In this document: one piece after another, positions 20,550-29,867 of the stretch
How the letters are laid out: each line of letters begins with the position of its first letter
How positions within the stretch are numbered: the first letter of the stretch is position 1
Assembly: GCF_016031635.1 (NCBI RefSeq)
Contig: NZ_JACEGD010000051.1
Location: 1-37,304 of the forward strand
Length of the DNA: 37,304 nt
From: Bradyrhizobium diversitatis
GTDB lineage: Bacteria > Pseudomonadota > Alphaproteobacteria > Rhizobiales > Xanthobacteraceae
Direction of reading: 5' to 3'
Program-made: the position numbers and the translations under genes
Notes under the pieces: generated by a model
Database searches by the model: none
The model's input: only the letters and a program-made list of their open reading frames with translations
What the model was told of the DNA's origin: nothing

Positions 20550-20773
20550 TGCGATTAACCACGACTGCTCGTCTGGATTGTGGGTGAGGGCGACATTCGG
20601 CCGCGCGTGGACGGTTGCAGCGAATGTGTTAGTTTCCCACATATCGAATGGGTTCGGAGTCCCGATTGTTAGCCAAAATTTAGTCGGCTGGCATCGGTAT
20701 CCGAGATAGAATTTGACGAACCGGCGGCATGGCGACCCTCATGCCGGACCGGCCAACCAGCGGGATTTCGACC

Positions 20774-21565
20774 ATGTCGGACCTAGACCGTAACTACGCT
20801 TCTCCTTTCGGCAGGGCCGCCGGGCGTGTTGACGCCGCGACGGTCGATGCCGGCCTGCGCGCCTACATGCTGCGCATCTACAACTACATGACCATTGGCC
20901 TGGCCATCACTGGCCTGGCCGCCCTCGGCGTCTACATGGCCGCCGTGACCGACGTTGCGACCCCGGAAGCGGTCCGCGTCGGCAAGCTGTTCCTGACGCC
21001 GTTCGGCTACGCCATGTTCGTCAGCCCCCTGAAGTGGCTGTTCATGCTGGCGCCGCTCGCGATGGTGTTCGTGATCTCGGCGGGCATCAACCGTCTCGCC
21101 CCCTCGACCGCCCAGATCCTGTTCTGGGTGTTCTCGGCGCTGATGGGCATCTCGCTGTCGTCGATCTTCCTGGTGTTCACGCACACCTCGATCGTGCGGG
21201 TGTTCTTCATCACCGCAGCGACCTTCGGTGCCCTGAGCCTGTACGGCTACACCACCAAGCGTGACCTCACCGGGATGGGCTCGTTCCTGTTCATGGGCCT
21301 GATCGGCGTCGTCCTCGCCAGCCTGGTGAACCTGTTCCTGGCCAGCTCGATGCTGCAGTTCATCGTGTCGGTGGTCGGCGTGCTGGTGTTCTCGGGCCTC
21401 ACGGCCTGGGATACGCAGCGGCTGAAGAACGACTACATCTACGGCTACGCCTCGGCCGGCGGTGACATCGCAGAGCGTGCGGCCATCACCGGCGCGCTGT
21501 CGCTGTACCTGAACTTCATCAACCTGTTCACGCTGCTGCTGCAGCTGCTCGGCCAGCGCGAGTAA
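20774..21565 (+). CDS. Bax inhibitor-1 / YccA family membrane protein
   Basis: This 263-residue protein begins MSDLDRNYASPFGRAAGRVDAATVDAGLRAYMLRIYNYM, the usual alphaproteobacterial BI-1 start with a soluble N-terminus. Seven hydrophobic segments follow, including YMTIGLAITGLAALGVYMAAV, WLFMLAPLAMVFVISAGI, ILFWVFSALMGISLSSIFLVF, FFITAATFGALSLYGY, FLFMGLIGVVLASLVNLFL and FIVSVVGVLVFSGLTAWDTQ. The C-terminal motif LSLYLNFINLFTLLLQLLGQRE is characteristic. The family includes E. coli YccA, an FtsH modulator, and calcium-leak channels. A start 15 codons upstream is open but not family-like. A strong terminator follows. Confidence 0.93.
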   Translation: MSDLDRNYASPFGRAAGRVDAATVDAGLRAYMLRIYNYMTIGLAITGLAALGVYMAAVTDVATPEAVRVGKLFLTPFGYAMFVSPLKWLFMLAPLAMVFVISAGINRLAPSTAQILFWVFSALMGISLSSIFLVFTHTSIVRVFFITAATFGALSLYGYTTKRDLTGMGSFLFMGLIGVVLASLVNLFLASSMLQFIVSVVGVLVFSGLTAWDTQRLKNDYIYGYASAGGDIAERAAITGALSLYLNFINLFTLLLQLLGQRE

Positions 21566-21593
21566 GCGCAACGACCTGAGTGAACGACATGAC

Positions 21594-21621
21594 CCCCGGC
21601 CGAGAGGCCGGGGTTTTTGTT
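21594..21621 (+). terminator. Intrinsic terminator after the Bax inhibitor-1 family gene
   Basis: An 8-bp GC stem CCCCGGCC / GGCCGGGG with a GAGA tetraloop is followed by TTTTTGTTTG. It starts about 28 bases after the stop codon on the plus strand. Confidence 0.92.
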
Positions 21622-21648
21622 TGTGGGCGGAGCTCGCCACACGCTCGA

Positions 21649-21750
21649 TGTCATCGTCCGCGAAAGCGGGCGATCCAGTATTCCAGAGGCCGTCGTGATG
21701 ACCGAGAGGCCGCGGCGTACTGGATTCCCCGCCTTCGCGGGGAATGACGG
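21649..21750. repeat. Paired palindromic intergenic repeat, family A copy 3
   Basis: It runs from TGTCATCGTCCGCGAAAGCG to CGCCTTCGCGGGGAATGACG, with internal inverted words GATCCAGTA / TACTGGATT. The structure is as in the copies at 2171-2280 and 6440-6542. It lies directly after the terminator and before the acetyltransferase gene. Confidence 0.8.
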
Positions 21751-21834
21751 CGGACGAGATTACGCTAGCAATGACGAGTGTGCATGCGCCGAGTCCCCTT
21801 CCAGCGCCCCCACGAACGCTCTAATCTCCGCGCC

Positions 21835-22365
21835 ATGTCCGCACCCGAAATCAGGCCCACCACCGAGGCCGACCTTGCCGCCGTCACCGCCATCTACCAG
21901 CAGGCCGTCCGCGAGGGCACGGCGACGTTCGAGCTGGAGCCGCCCGACCTCGCCGAGATGACGCGTCGCTACCGCACGCTGATCGACGGCGGCTATCCCC
22001 ACTTCGTCGCCATGCTCGACCGCCGCGTCGCCGGCTACGCCTATGCCGGCGCCTACCGGCCGCGGCCAGCCTACCGCTTCACGGTGGAGAACTCGATCTA
22101 TCTCGATCCCTCCTTCCACCGCCGCGGCGTCGGCTCGTTGCTGCTGGAACGGCTGATCACCGAATGCGAGGCGCGCGGCTTTCGCCAGATGATCGCGGTG
22201 ATCGGCGATTCCGCCAACGCCGGATCGATCGGCCTGCACGCCAGGTGCGGCTTCAAGATGATCGGCACGCATCCCAATGTCGGGCTGAAATTCGGCCGCT
22301 GGCTGGACACGGTGATGATGCAGCGCGACCTCGGCGAGGGCGCAAGCACGGTGCCGGGGAAGTAG
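21835..22365 (+). CDS. GNAT family N-acetyltransferase, phosphinothricin acetyltransferase-like
   Basis: This 176-residue acetyl-CoA-dependent N-acetyltransferase has IRPTTEADLAAVTAIYQQAVREGTATFELEPP at the N-terminus, VAGYAYAGAYRPRPAYRFTVENSIYLDPSFHRRGVGSLLLERLI spanning strand 4 and the CoA pyrophosphate loop (HRRGVGSLL), and SIGLHARCGFKMIGTHPNVGLKFGRWLDTVMMQRDL near the end. This is the Pat/Bar/YwnH layout. Such chromosomal homologues often act on methionine sulfoximine or other amino-acid analogues; the true substrate is unknown. I chose the ATG giving MSAPEIRPT; an in-frame extension upstream runs from the repeat region. Confidence 0.88.
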   Translation: MSAPEIRPTTEADLAAVTAIYQQAVREGTATFELEPPDLAEMTRRYRTLIDGGYPHFVAMLDRRVAGYAYAGAYRPRPAYRFTVENSIYLDPSFHRRGVGSLLLERLITECEARGFRQMIAVIGDSANAGSIGLHARCGFKMIGTHPNVGLKFGRWLDTVMMQRDLGEGASTVPGK

Positions 22366-22387
22366 GGCAGACGTCCCCTTCTCGTTC

Positions 22388-22492
22388 GTCATTCCGGGGC
22401 GCGACGAAGCCGCGAGCCCGGAATCCATTCATCCAACTTCTGTGCCGCTCAATAGATTCCGGGTTCGATGCTGCGCATCGCCCCGGAATGAC
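22388..22492. repeat. Paired palindromic intergenic repeat, family B copy 2
   Basis: The arms GTCATTCCGGGGCGCGACGA and CATCGCCCCGGAATGAC are inverted, with internal GAGCCCGGAATCC / GATTCCGGGTTC. The left arm is nearly identical to that at 13582. It lies between the convergent acetyltransferase and DUF2794 genes. Confidence 0.8.
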
Positions 22493-22504
22493 GGCTAATG
22501 GTCG

Positions 22505-22876
22505 TCACACCACCGCCAGCTTCCGATCGATCACCAGCAACACGCGCTCAAGCTCGTGGCCGCGGCGCAGGATCAGCCCGGTCGCCGAGATCACGCTGTA
22601 CATGCCCTGCTTGCGCGCGAGCCGCGGGTCCTTCTCGATGCGATAGATCGGCACTTCCGAGGCGCGGCGATAGACCGAGAACACGGCGCGGTCCTTCAGG
22701 AAGTCGATGGCGTAGTCGCGCCATTCGCCGTCCGCAACCATGCGGCCGTAGAGATTGAGAATCCGGTGCAGCTCGAGCCGGTTGAACGTCACCCGGTTCG
22801 GCTGCGCATTCGCAGCGGCGGGACGCGCCGCCGCGCGCTGCTCGCTCGGATCGGCATCCTCCGACATCAGGCTCAT
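22505..22876 (-). CDS. DUF2794 family protein
   Basis: This 123-residue cytoplasmic protein begins MSLMSEDADPSEQRAAARP. The conserved core is NRVTFNRLELHRILNLYGRMVADGEWRDYAIDFLKDRAVFSVYRRASEVPIYRIEKDPRLARKQGMYSVISATGLILRRGHELERVL. DUF2794 is confined largely to Alphaproteobacteria and has no assigned function. AGGAGG lies eight bases before the chosen ATG, which fixes the start; longer in-frame starts lack such a site. It faces away from the candidate small RNA at 23130-23246. Confidence 0.88.
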   Translation of the reverse strand: MSLMSEDADPSEQRAAARPAAANAQPNRVTFNRLELHRILNLYGRMVADGEWRDYAIDFLKDRAVFSVYRRASEVPIYRIEKDPRLARKQGMYSVISATGLILRRGHELERVLLVIDRKLAVV

Positions 22877-23120
22877 GGGAAGCGCCTCCTCATCGCACGC
22901 CACGACCGCGTCCGCGAAGACCGTCCCCGGAACCGCGCTCATGACAATTGCATGATTGCGCCAACCGTTCCGCGCCGCAAGGGGCTCAACCCACCGAATC
23001 GGCTGCGAGTCGGGGCACACGCAGGGGTGGAACTTTGTCGCGGCAAACCGTCACGGGATCGTTAGCAGGAATCATAGTATCGCCGCTTTTCCGCCCACCG
23101 CCCGCCGCCCTGCACTGCGA

Positions 23121-23126
23121 TATAGA
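23121..23126 (+). promoter_or_regulatory. Candidate -10 element for the small RNA
   Basis: TATAGA lies 4-9 bases before the first base of the predicted outer stem at 23130. I see no good -35 match about 17 bases upstream (the region is CCGCCC-rich), so the promoter assignment is weak. Confidence 0.3.
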
Positions 23127-23129
23127 GTC

Positions 23130-23246
23130 CCGTGCGTTGACCCGGTCCTTTCGGTTCCGGATTCCTCAGCCCCCAGCCCCCCGGGGTCGAACAGGATCGG
23201 GTCTGTGCGCACGGCAAGGAGGGCCAACGCAAGTTGGTCCTTTTTT
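23130..23246 (+). ncRNA. Candidate structured small RNA, family unknown
   Basis: No protein gene is evident in the 594-bp gap 22877-23470. Within it the plus strand folds into one long hairpin. The outer stem is CCGTGCG (23130-23136) with CGCACGG (23208-23214). The middle stem of 10 bp is GACCCGGTCC (23139-23148) with GGATCGGGTC (23194-23203). The inner stem of 11 bp is TTCGGTTCCGG (23150-23160) with CCGGGGTCGAA (23181-23191). The loop of 20 bases is C-rich (23161-23180). A terminator hairpin with six T follows at 23221-23246. Four G.U pairs in the hairpin stems and one in the terminator pair only on the plus strand, which fixes the direction. It does not show the conserved core of 4.5S RNA or a tRNA fold. 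Structure is read by eye; transcription is inferred. Confidence 0.6.
23221..23246 (+). terminator. Intrinsic terminator of the candidate small RNA
   Basis: An 8-bp stem GGGCCAAC / GTTGGTCC (one G.U pair) with a GCAA tetraloop is followed directly by TTTTTT. No plus-strand coding region lies upstream within 850 bp, so it most likely ends a non-coding transcript. Confidence 0.8.
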
Positions 23247-23301
23247 GTTTGTGTCGGGATGTGTCCGGCGCGGCCTCTCTCCGAACATCCGGGCGACGAC
23301 T

Positions 23302-23447
23302 CTCTCCCCTGAGGGCCGCGCTCTTCGCGCGGCGTCTCGAAGGATGAAGGCCGAACTGCATCCGCGGGGCCTTTCACGGTTCTCACGGCGATGCGCAGCA
23401 TCGTCCGCCGCGCGCAAGTGCGCGCTCCTCACCATGAGGGTCGAGAG
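23302..23447. repeat. Palindromic intergenic repeat, family D
   Basis: This element contains CCTGAGGGCCGCGCTCTTCG with GCGCGGCGTCTCGAAGGATG on the left and GCGCGCAAGTGCGCGCTCCT with CACCATGAGG on the right. Each side has a GC-rich hairpin, and the ends CCTGAGG / CCATGAGG are typical of the CTCATGGTGAGGAG-type repeat I associate with Bradyrhizobium and relatives. It fills the space between the small RNA and the end of the DUF1223 gene. Confidence 0.65.
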
Positions 23448-23470
23448 CAGAGTGCGACGCTAGAAAAATA

Positions 23471-24247
23471 TCAATGCAGCGACGTGTACGCCGCACCCAG
23501 CATCGGGCCGGGCTTCTCCCGGCTGCCGTCCTGGACATAGACCACCGCGCCGTCGACGCCATCGCGCGTGAGGTTCTCGATCGGCACCGTCCAGCTTTCC
23601 GGACGGCCGGTCCAGTCGCCGACCTTGAGCAGGTTGCGTACCACGTTGTGATAGGTGACCTGCTGTCCGCGATTCTCTCCGCGGGTGATCGCGATCGGCA
23701 CCGACTTGGCGATCGAGCAGATCCAGACCTCGCCGTGCGAGACCGCGGGCTCCTTGCTTTCGGCCACCGAGACGTTGATGTGCTTACCCGAGAGTGACAT
23801 CGTCACCGGCACGCTCATCACGCCACTGCCCTTGTCGGTCTTGCCGATCGCATTCTCGATGCCGGCGCGATCGCTGCCGATGACATGCGTGGAGCCGTTG
23901 ACGACGGCCTGCGGCGTGTAGACCTCGCGGTCGCCGCGCATGCGCGAATAGGCACGCTGCCGTGCAGAGAAGCGCGAGTCCGCCAGCGTGTCTTTCCAGC
24001 CGAGATAGTCCCAATAGTCGATCGGCATGCTCAACGCGATGATTGACGGATCTTTCGAGAGATCGCCGATGATCTGGTCGGCGGGCGGGCAGGAGGAGCA
24101 GCCCTGCGAGGTAAACAATTCAACAACGGCGCGGGGATCAGCGTGCGCGGGGCGGATGACGGCGACGATCGCACAGATGCCGATGGCTCCCGTCCAGAGG
24201 GCATTGGACCAGCGCGAAATCGGATGAGAAGCCGTCATTGTCGTCAT
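23471..24247 (-). CDS. DUF1223 family thioredoxin-like exported protein
   Basis: This 258-residue protein has an N-terminal signal or anchor (about residues 14-36, ALWTGAIGICAIVAVIRPAHA) and then ADPRAVVELFTSQGCSSCPPADQIIGDL, with a CxxC pair Cys50/Cys53 as in thioredoxin folds. Further family motifs are IIALSMPIDYWDYLGWKDTLADSRFSARQRAYSRMRG and VYTPQAVVNGSTHVIGSDR. DUF1223 proteins resemble periplasmic disulfide or redox proteins but have no established role. The C-terminal half is beta-rich. An ATG four codons later (MTASHPIS) is an equally possible start. Confidence 0.88.
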   Translation of the reverse strand: MTTMTASHPISRWSNALWTGAIGICAIVAVIRPAHADPRAVVELFTSQGCSSCPPADQIIGDLSKDPSIIALSMPIDYWDYLGWKDTLADSRFSARQRAYSRMRGDREVYTPQAVVNGSTHVIGSDRAGIENAIGKTDKGSGVMSVPVTMSLSGKHINVSVAESKEPAVSHGEVWICSIAKSVPIAITRGENRGQQVTYHNVVRNLLKVGDWTGRPESWTVPIENLTRDGVDGAVVYVQDGSREKPGPMLGAAYTSLH

Positions 24248-24403
24248 GTCGAACGCCGCACACCATTGCTCGTGGGAAGGGGAATCTTATCGCCGGATGG
24301 TCACCGTAGTCTTACGGGGCGCGGTACATTCGTCCGTCCAGCCAACCGTCCAAGGGAAGGTTTTCCGCCGGGCGGGCCCATCTGAAACGTACCGCAAACG
24401 CGC

Positions 24404-24430
24404 GAAGGCGGCCTTTGATAGGCCGCCTTC
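24404..24430 (-). terminator. Probable terminator after acnA
   Basis: A perfect 11-bp stem GAAGGCGGCCT / AGGCCGCCTTC with a five-base loop lies 50 bases past the acnA stop. The sequence after the stem on the minus strand is GCGCGTTTGC, with only a weak T-run. The stem is strong enough that it probably acts as a terminator or an mRNA 3'-end barrier. Confidence 0.6.
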
Positions 24431-24480
24431 GTTCGGGCTTCTACTCACTTCGCAGTGAGCCATCGTTCACAAATCCGCGC

Positions 24481-27201
<2,721 letters not shown>

Positions 27202-27224
27202 GTAGGAGATCCCAATTGTTAGTT

Positions 27225-27240
27225 ATACCCGGCAGGGTAT
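27225..27240 (-). promoter_or_regulatory. Palindrome in the acnA leader
   Basis: The inverted repeat ATACCC-ggca-GGGTAT lies 24 bases upstream of the acnA start codon. It could be an operator at the promoter or a small hairpin in the 5' untranslated region close to the ribosome site. No known regulator motif is matched with confidence. Confidence 0.4.
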
Positions 27241-27315
27241 TTTAACACCGTCAGCGTATCAGGCTGGGCCGCTTGCAGGGGCAGGTTGAGTTGCTGCATC
27301 AAGTAGTTCCGGGCT

Positions 27316-27332
27316 TATAGAAGCTTTCTAAC
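27316..27332. promoter_or_regulatory. Candidate Irr iron control element (ICE box) between acnA and ccmA
   Basis: TATAGAAGCTTTCTAAC matches the rhizobial ICE pattern TTTAGAA-N3-TTCTAAA at 12 of 14 defined positions with exact spacing. It is 115 bp upstream of acnA and 111 bp upstream of ccmA. In Bradyrhizobium, Irr binds such boxes and responds to heme. The match is seen; binding is inferred. Confidence 0.6.
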
Positions 27333-27442
27333 GGCGCCGCCACAGCCACAATCGTGCCGCAGCAATCCGCGAGCCAAAAATTCCCATGCGCTACCCCAAG
27401 ATTTCCTGAGGCCTGGCTTTGAGCGGGTCGAAACGAGGCGAG

Positions 27443-28045
27443 ATGCGGCTTTCAGGTCACGGGCTCAGATGCGTGCGGGGCGGACGCGAGGTGTTCGCCG
27501 GCCTCGAATTCGCGGCCGCCTCGGGCCAAGCCGTGGCGGTGACGGGTCGCAACGGATCGGGCAAGACCTCGCTGCTGCGGCTGATCGCAGGCCTGCTCGT
27601 TCCCGCCGCCGGGACGATCGCGCTGGACGGGGGCGACGCCGAGCTGACGGTGCCGGAGCAGTGCCACTATCTCGGCCACCGCGATGCCCTGAAGCCGGCG
27701 CTGAGCGTTGCGGAAAATCTGGTCTTCTGGGCTGATTTCTTGGGCGGGGAGCGCAGTGACGCAGCTGAAAGCCTCGCCAAAGTCGGCCTCGACCATGCCA
27801 CCCATTTGCCCGCCGGCTTCCTCTCCGCCGGCCAGCGCCGCCGGCTCTCGCTGGCCCGGCTGCTGACCGTCCGCCGCCCGGTCTGGCTGCTGGACGAGCC
27901 GACCAATGCGCTGGATGTGGCCGGCCAGGACATGTTCGGCAGCCTGATGCGCGAGCACCTGGCCGCCGGCGGCCTCATCGTCGCGGCCACCCACGCCCCG
28001 TTGGGGATCGAATCGCGGGAGCTGCGGATCGGGGGTGTGGCGTGA
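27443..28045 (+). CDS. ccmA: Heme exporter ATP-binding protein CcmA
   Basis: This 200-residue ABC ATPase of the CcmABCD system drives release of holo-CcmE so that heme can be attached to c-type cytochromes. Walker A is GRNGSGKTS (35-43). The CcmA-typical YLGHRDALKPALSVAENLVFWADFLGG follows, then signature LSAGQRRRLSLARLL and Walker B VWLLDEPTNALDVAGQ. Length is standard. I chose the ATG at 27443; the frame is open upstream from a TTG. It is called cycV in the older Bradyrhizobium nomenclature. A 274-bp gap with a repeat separates it from ccmB. Confidence 0.94.
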   Translation: MRLSGHGLRCVRGGREVFAGLEFAAASGQAVAVTGRNGSGKTSLLRLIAGLLVPAAGTIALDGGDAELTVPEQCHYLGHRDALKPALSVAENLVFWADFLGGERSDAAESLAKVGLDHATHLPAGFLSAGQRRRLSLARLLTVRRPVWLLDEPTNALDVAGQDMFGSLMREHLAAGGLIVAATHAPLGIESRELRIGGVA

Positions 28046-28093
28046 TGCGGCCATACCCTCAGCTTTCCAAGCGGCCGGGCTCCGGCCTCTCCG

Positions 28094-28264
28094 TTCCCTC
28101 CCCCCTTGTGGGAGAGGGCCAGGGAGGGGGGTGCCACACGGCGCGGCCTCTCGACTCTAGCGTCGGGAAAGTGGGCTTTCGGTTGCTGGAGGCTCGCGCT
28201 AAGCACACATCTCGCCCGGGGCTACCCCCCTCCCCCGCCCTCCCCCACAGGGGGGGAGGGAGCG
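28094..28264. repeat. Paired palindromic intergenic repeat, family C copy 1
   Basis: The left part TCCCTCCCCCCTTGTGGGAG with GGCCAGGGAGGGGGGTG and the right part CTACCCCCCTCCCCC with CCTCCCCCACAGGGGGGGAG form mirror-image hairpin pairs. A spacer containing GTTGCTGGAGGCTCGCGCTA lies between them. A shorter relative is at 33085-33244. It lies inside the ccm gene cluster, between ccmA and ccmB. Confidence 0.75.
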
Positions 28265-28319
28265 CAGTGTCCCTGGGGCCGGCGGCGAAGGTTTTCCCAA
28301 CCGCCGGAAGGGCCACTCC

Positions 28320-28988
28320 ATGACCGCCCTGTCCGCCCTGATCCGCCGGGACATCCGGATCGCGCTGCGCGTTGGCGGCGGGGCGCTGATCGGGGTGCTG
28401 TTCTTCCTGACCGTGGTAGTGCTGATGCCGTTCGCGGTGGGGCCGGATCTGGCGCTGCTGTCGCGGCTGGGGCCGGCGATCCTGTGGCTCGGCGCGCTGC
28501 TGGCGAGCCTGCTCACCCTGGACCGGCTGTTCATGGCCGATCATGAGGACGGCTCGCTCGACCTGATCACGATGAGCCGGACGCCGCTGGAACTCGCCTG
28601 CGCGGCCAAGGCGCTGGCGCATTGGCTGGCCGCCGGCCTGCCGCTGATTGTCGCAACCCCCGTGCTCGGCCTGTTGCTCAACCTCGACATGGTCGCAACC
28701 GGCGCAGTGGCGCTGACGCTGCTGGCGGGCACGCCGGCCCTGACCTTCACCGGCATGATCGGCGCGGCATTGGCGGTGACGCTGCATCGCGGCGGGCTGC
28801 TGATGGCCGTTCTCGTGCTGCCGCTGTCGATTCCCGTGCTGATCTTCGGCGTTGCCGCCTCGCAGGCCGTGATCGTCGGTCCCATGACGTTCGGGGCGCC
28901 GTTCTCGATCCTCTGTGCGCTGTCCCTGGTCAGCCTCGTCGTCGGCCCGTTCGCGGCGGCGGCGAGCCTGCGCCATGGTCTCGATTGA
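28320..28988 (+). CDS. ccmB: Heme exporter permease CcmB
   Basis: This 222-residue inner-membrane protein has about six hydrophobic segments, among them ALIGVLFFLTVVVLMPFAVG, LLSRLGPAILWLGALLASLLTLDRLF, LIVATPVLGLLLNLDMVATG, LLMAVLVLPLSIPVLIFGVAA and FSILCALSLVSLVVGPFAAAASL. The motif FMADHEDGSLDLITMSRTPLELACAAKALAHW is the CcmB signature that couples to CcmA. Length is standard. The ATG lies in GGCCACTCCATGACC without a strong ribosome site. Confidence 0.94.
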   Translation: MTALSALIRRDIRIALRVGGGALIGVLFFLTVVVLMPFAVGPDLALLSRLGPAILWLGALLASLLTLDRLFMADHEDGSLDLITMSRTPLELACAAKALAHWLAAGLPLIVATPVLGLLLNLDMVATGAVALTLLAGTPALTFTGMIGAALAVTLHRGGLLMAVLVLPLSIPVLIFGVAASQAVIVGPMTFGAPFSILCALSLVSLVVGPFAAAASLRHGLD

Positions 28989-29005
28989 GATGGGCTCGAC
29001 CGACC

Positions 29006-29019
29006 TTGACTCCGATCAA
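29006..29019 (+). promoter_or_regulatory. FNR/FixK-type box candidate upstream of ccmC
   Basis: TTGA-CTCCGA-TCAA exactly fits the TTGA-N6-TCAA core of FNR/CRP-family oxygen regulators such as FixK2. It is centred 67 bp before the ccmC start in the 91-bp ccmB-ccmC gap. The motif is short, so a chance match is possible. Confidence 0.4.
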
Positions 29020-29079
29020 TTTTCGCTGCGGCCTTTCGTGCTGATTGCCTGAGCGGCCCCCGGTGATTATCAGGATACC

Positions 29080-29865
29080 ATGACGCTGATCGACCTCGCC
29101 AATCCGACACGGTTCCTCGCCCTGACGGCGCGGGTGTTGCCGTGGCTCGCGGCCGCGACCGTCATCCTGCTCGCGATCGGCCTCTATCAATCCGCGCTCG
29201 CGCCCGACGACTACCAGCAGGGCGCGACCGTGAAGATCATGTTCATCCACGTGCCCAATGCCTGGCTGTCGATGTTCGTCTGGGGCGTGATGAGCATCGC
29301 ATCATTGGGCACGCTGGTGTGGCGGCATCCGCTCGCCGATGTCGCCGCGAAAGCGGCAGCGCCGATCGGCGCCAGCTTCACCTTCCTCGCGCTGCTCACG
29401 GGCTCGCTGTGGGGCCGGCCGATGTGGGGCACCTATTGGGAATGGGATGCGCGGCTGACCTCGGTGCTGATCCTGTTCCTGATGTATCTCGGCCTGATGG
29501 CGCTGTGGCGCGCGGTCGACGATCCCTCGCGCGCGGCACGCGCCGCGGCGGTGCTCACCCTGGTTGGTGCCATCAACCTGCCCATCATCAAGTTCTCGGT
29601 CGACTGGTGGAACACGCTGCACCAGCCGGCCTCGGTGATGCGGATGGGCGGCTCGGCCCTCGACAAGTCGTTCCTGATTCCGCTGCTGGTGATGGCGATC
29701 GCGTTCACGCTGCTGTTCGTCACGCTGCACCTGGCTGCGATGCGCAATGAGATTTTGCGCCGCCGCGTCCGCTCGCTGCAGATGATGCAGGCGAGCCGCA
29801 TCGCGTTCTCGGGCGAAAGCGGTTCGCGTGGTGAAGGCGCTTCAAACGAAGTCGGGGCCGCTTGA
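29080..29865 (+). CDS. ccmC: Heme ABC transporter permease / heme-handling protein CcmC
   Basis: This 261-residue six-helix membrane protein of the heme handling family presents heme to the chaperone CcmE. The tryptophan-rich heme-binding motif is present as WGRPMWGTYWEWDARLTSVLILFLMYLG. The flanking histidines are in MFIHVPNAWLSMFVW and WWNTLHQPASVMRMGGSALDKSFLIPLL. Helix pattern and length fit the family. Its stop codon is three bases before the ATG of ccmD. It is called cycZ in older nomenclature. Confidence 0.95.
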   Translation: MTLIDLANPTRFLALTARVLPWLAAATVILLAIGLYQSALAPDDYQQGATVKIMFIHVPNAWLSMFVWGVMSIASLGTLVWRHPLADVAAKAAAPIGASFTFLALLTGSLWGRPMWGTYWEWDARLTSVLILFLMYLGLMALWRAVDDPSRAARAAAVLTLVGAINLPIIKFSVDWWNTLHQPASVMRMGGSALDKSFLIPLLVMAIAFTLLFVTLHLAAMRNEILRRRVRSLQMMQASRIAFSGESGSRGEGASNEVGAA

Positions 29866-29867
29866 TC

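Noticed and set aside
17997..20642. An 881-codon minus-strand frame opposite ybbP
   Set aside because: It is rich in Gln, His, Arg and Asp with no hydrophobic or catalytic pattern, while the plus strand encodes a convincing permease.
22877..23120. Longer N-terminus for the DUF2794 protein, or a small gene in this stretch
   Set aside because: In-frame starts upstream of 22876 lack ribosome sites, and the extra residues are not family-like; the AGGAGG site fixes the shorter start. I see no other coding signal here.
23130..23246. tRNA, tmRNA or 4.5S RNA at the candidate small RNA
   Set aside because: GGGGTCGAAC looks like a T-arm fragment, but there is no cloverleaf or acceptor stem, and the conserved 4.5S core GGTCCGGAAGGAAGCAGC is absent.
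28094..28264. CRISPR array or transposon end
   Set aside because: The C/G-rich repeats here occur as an inverted pair, not as regularly spaced direct repeats, and there is no transposase or cas gene nearby.
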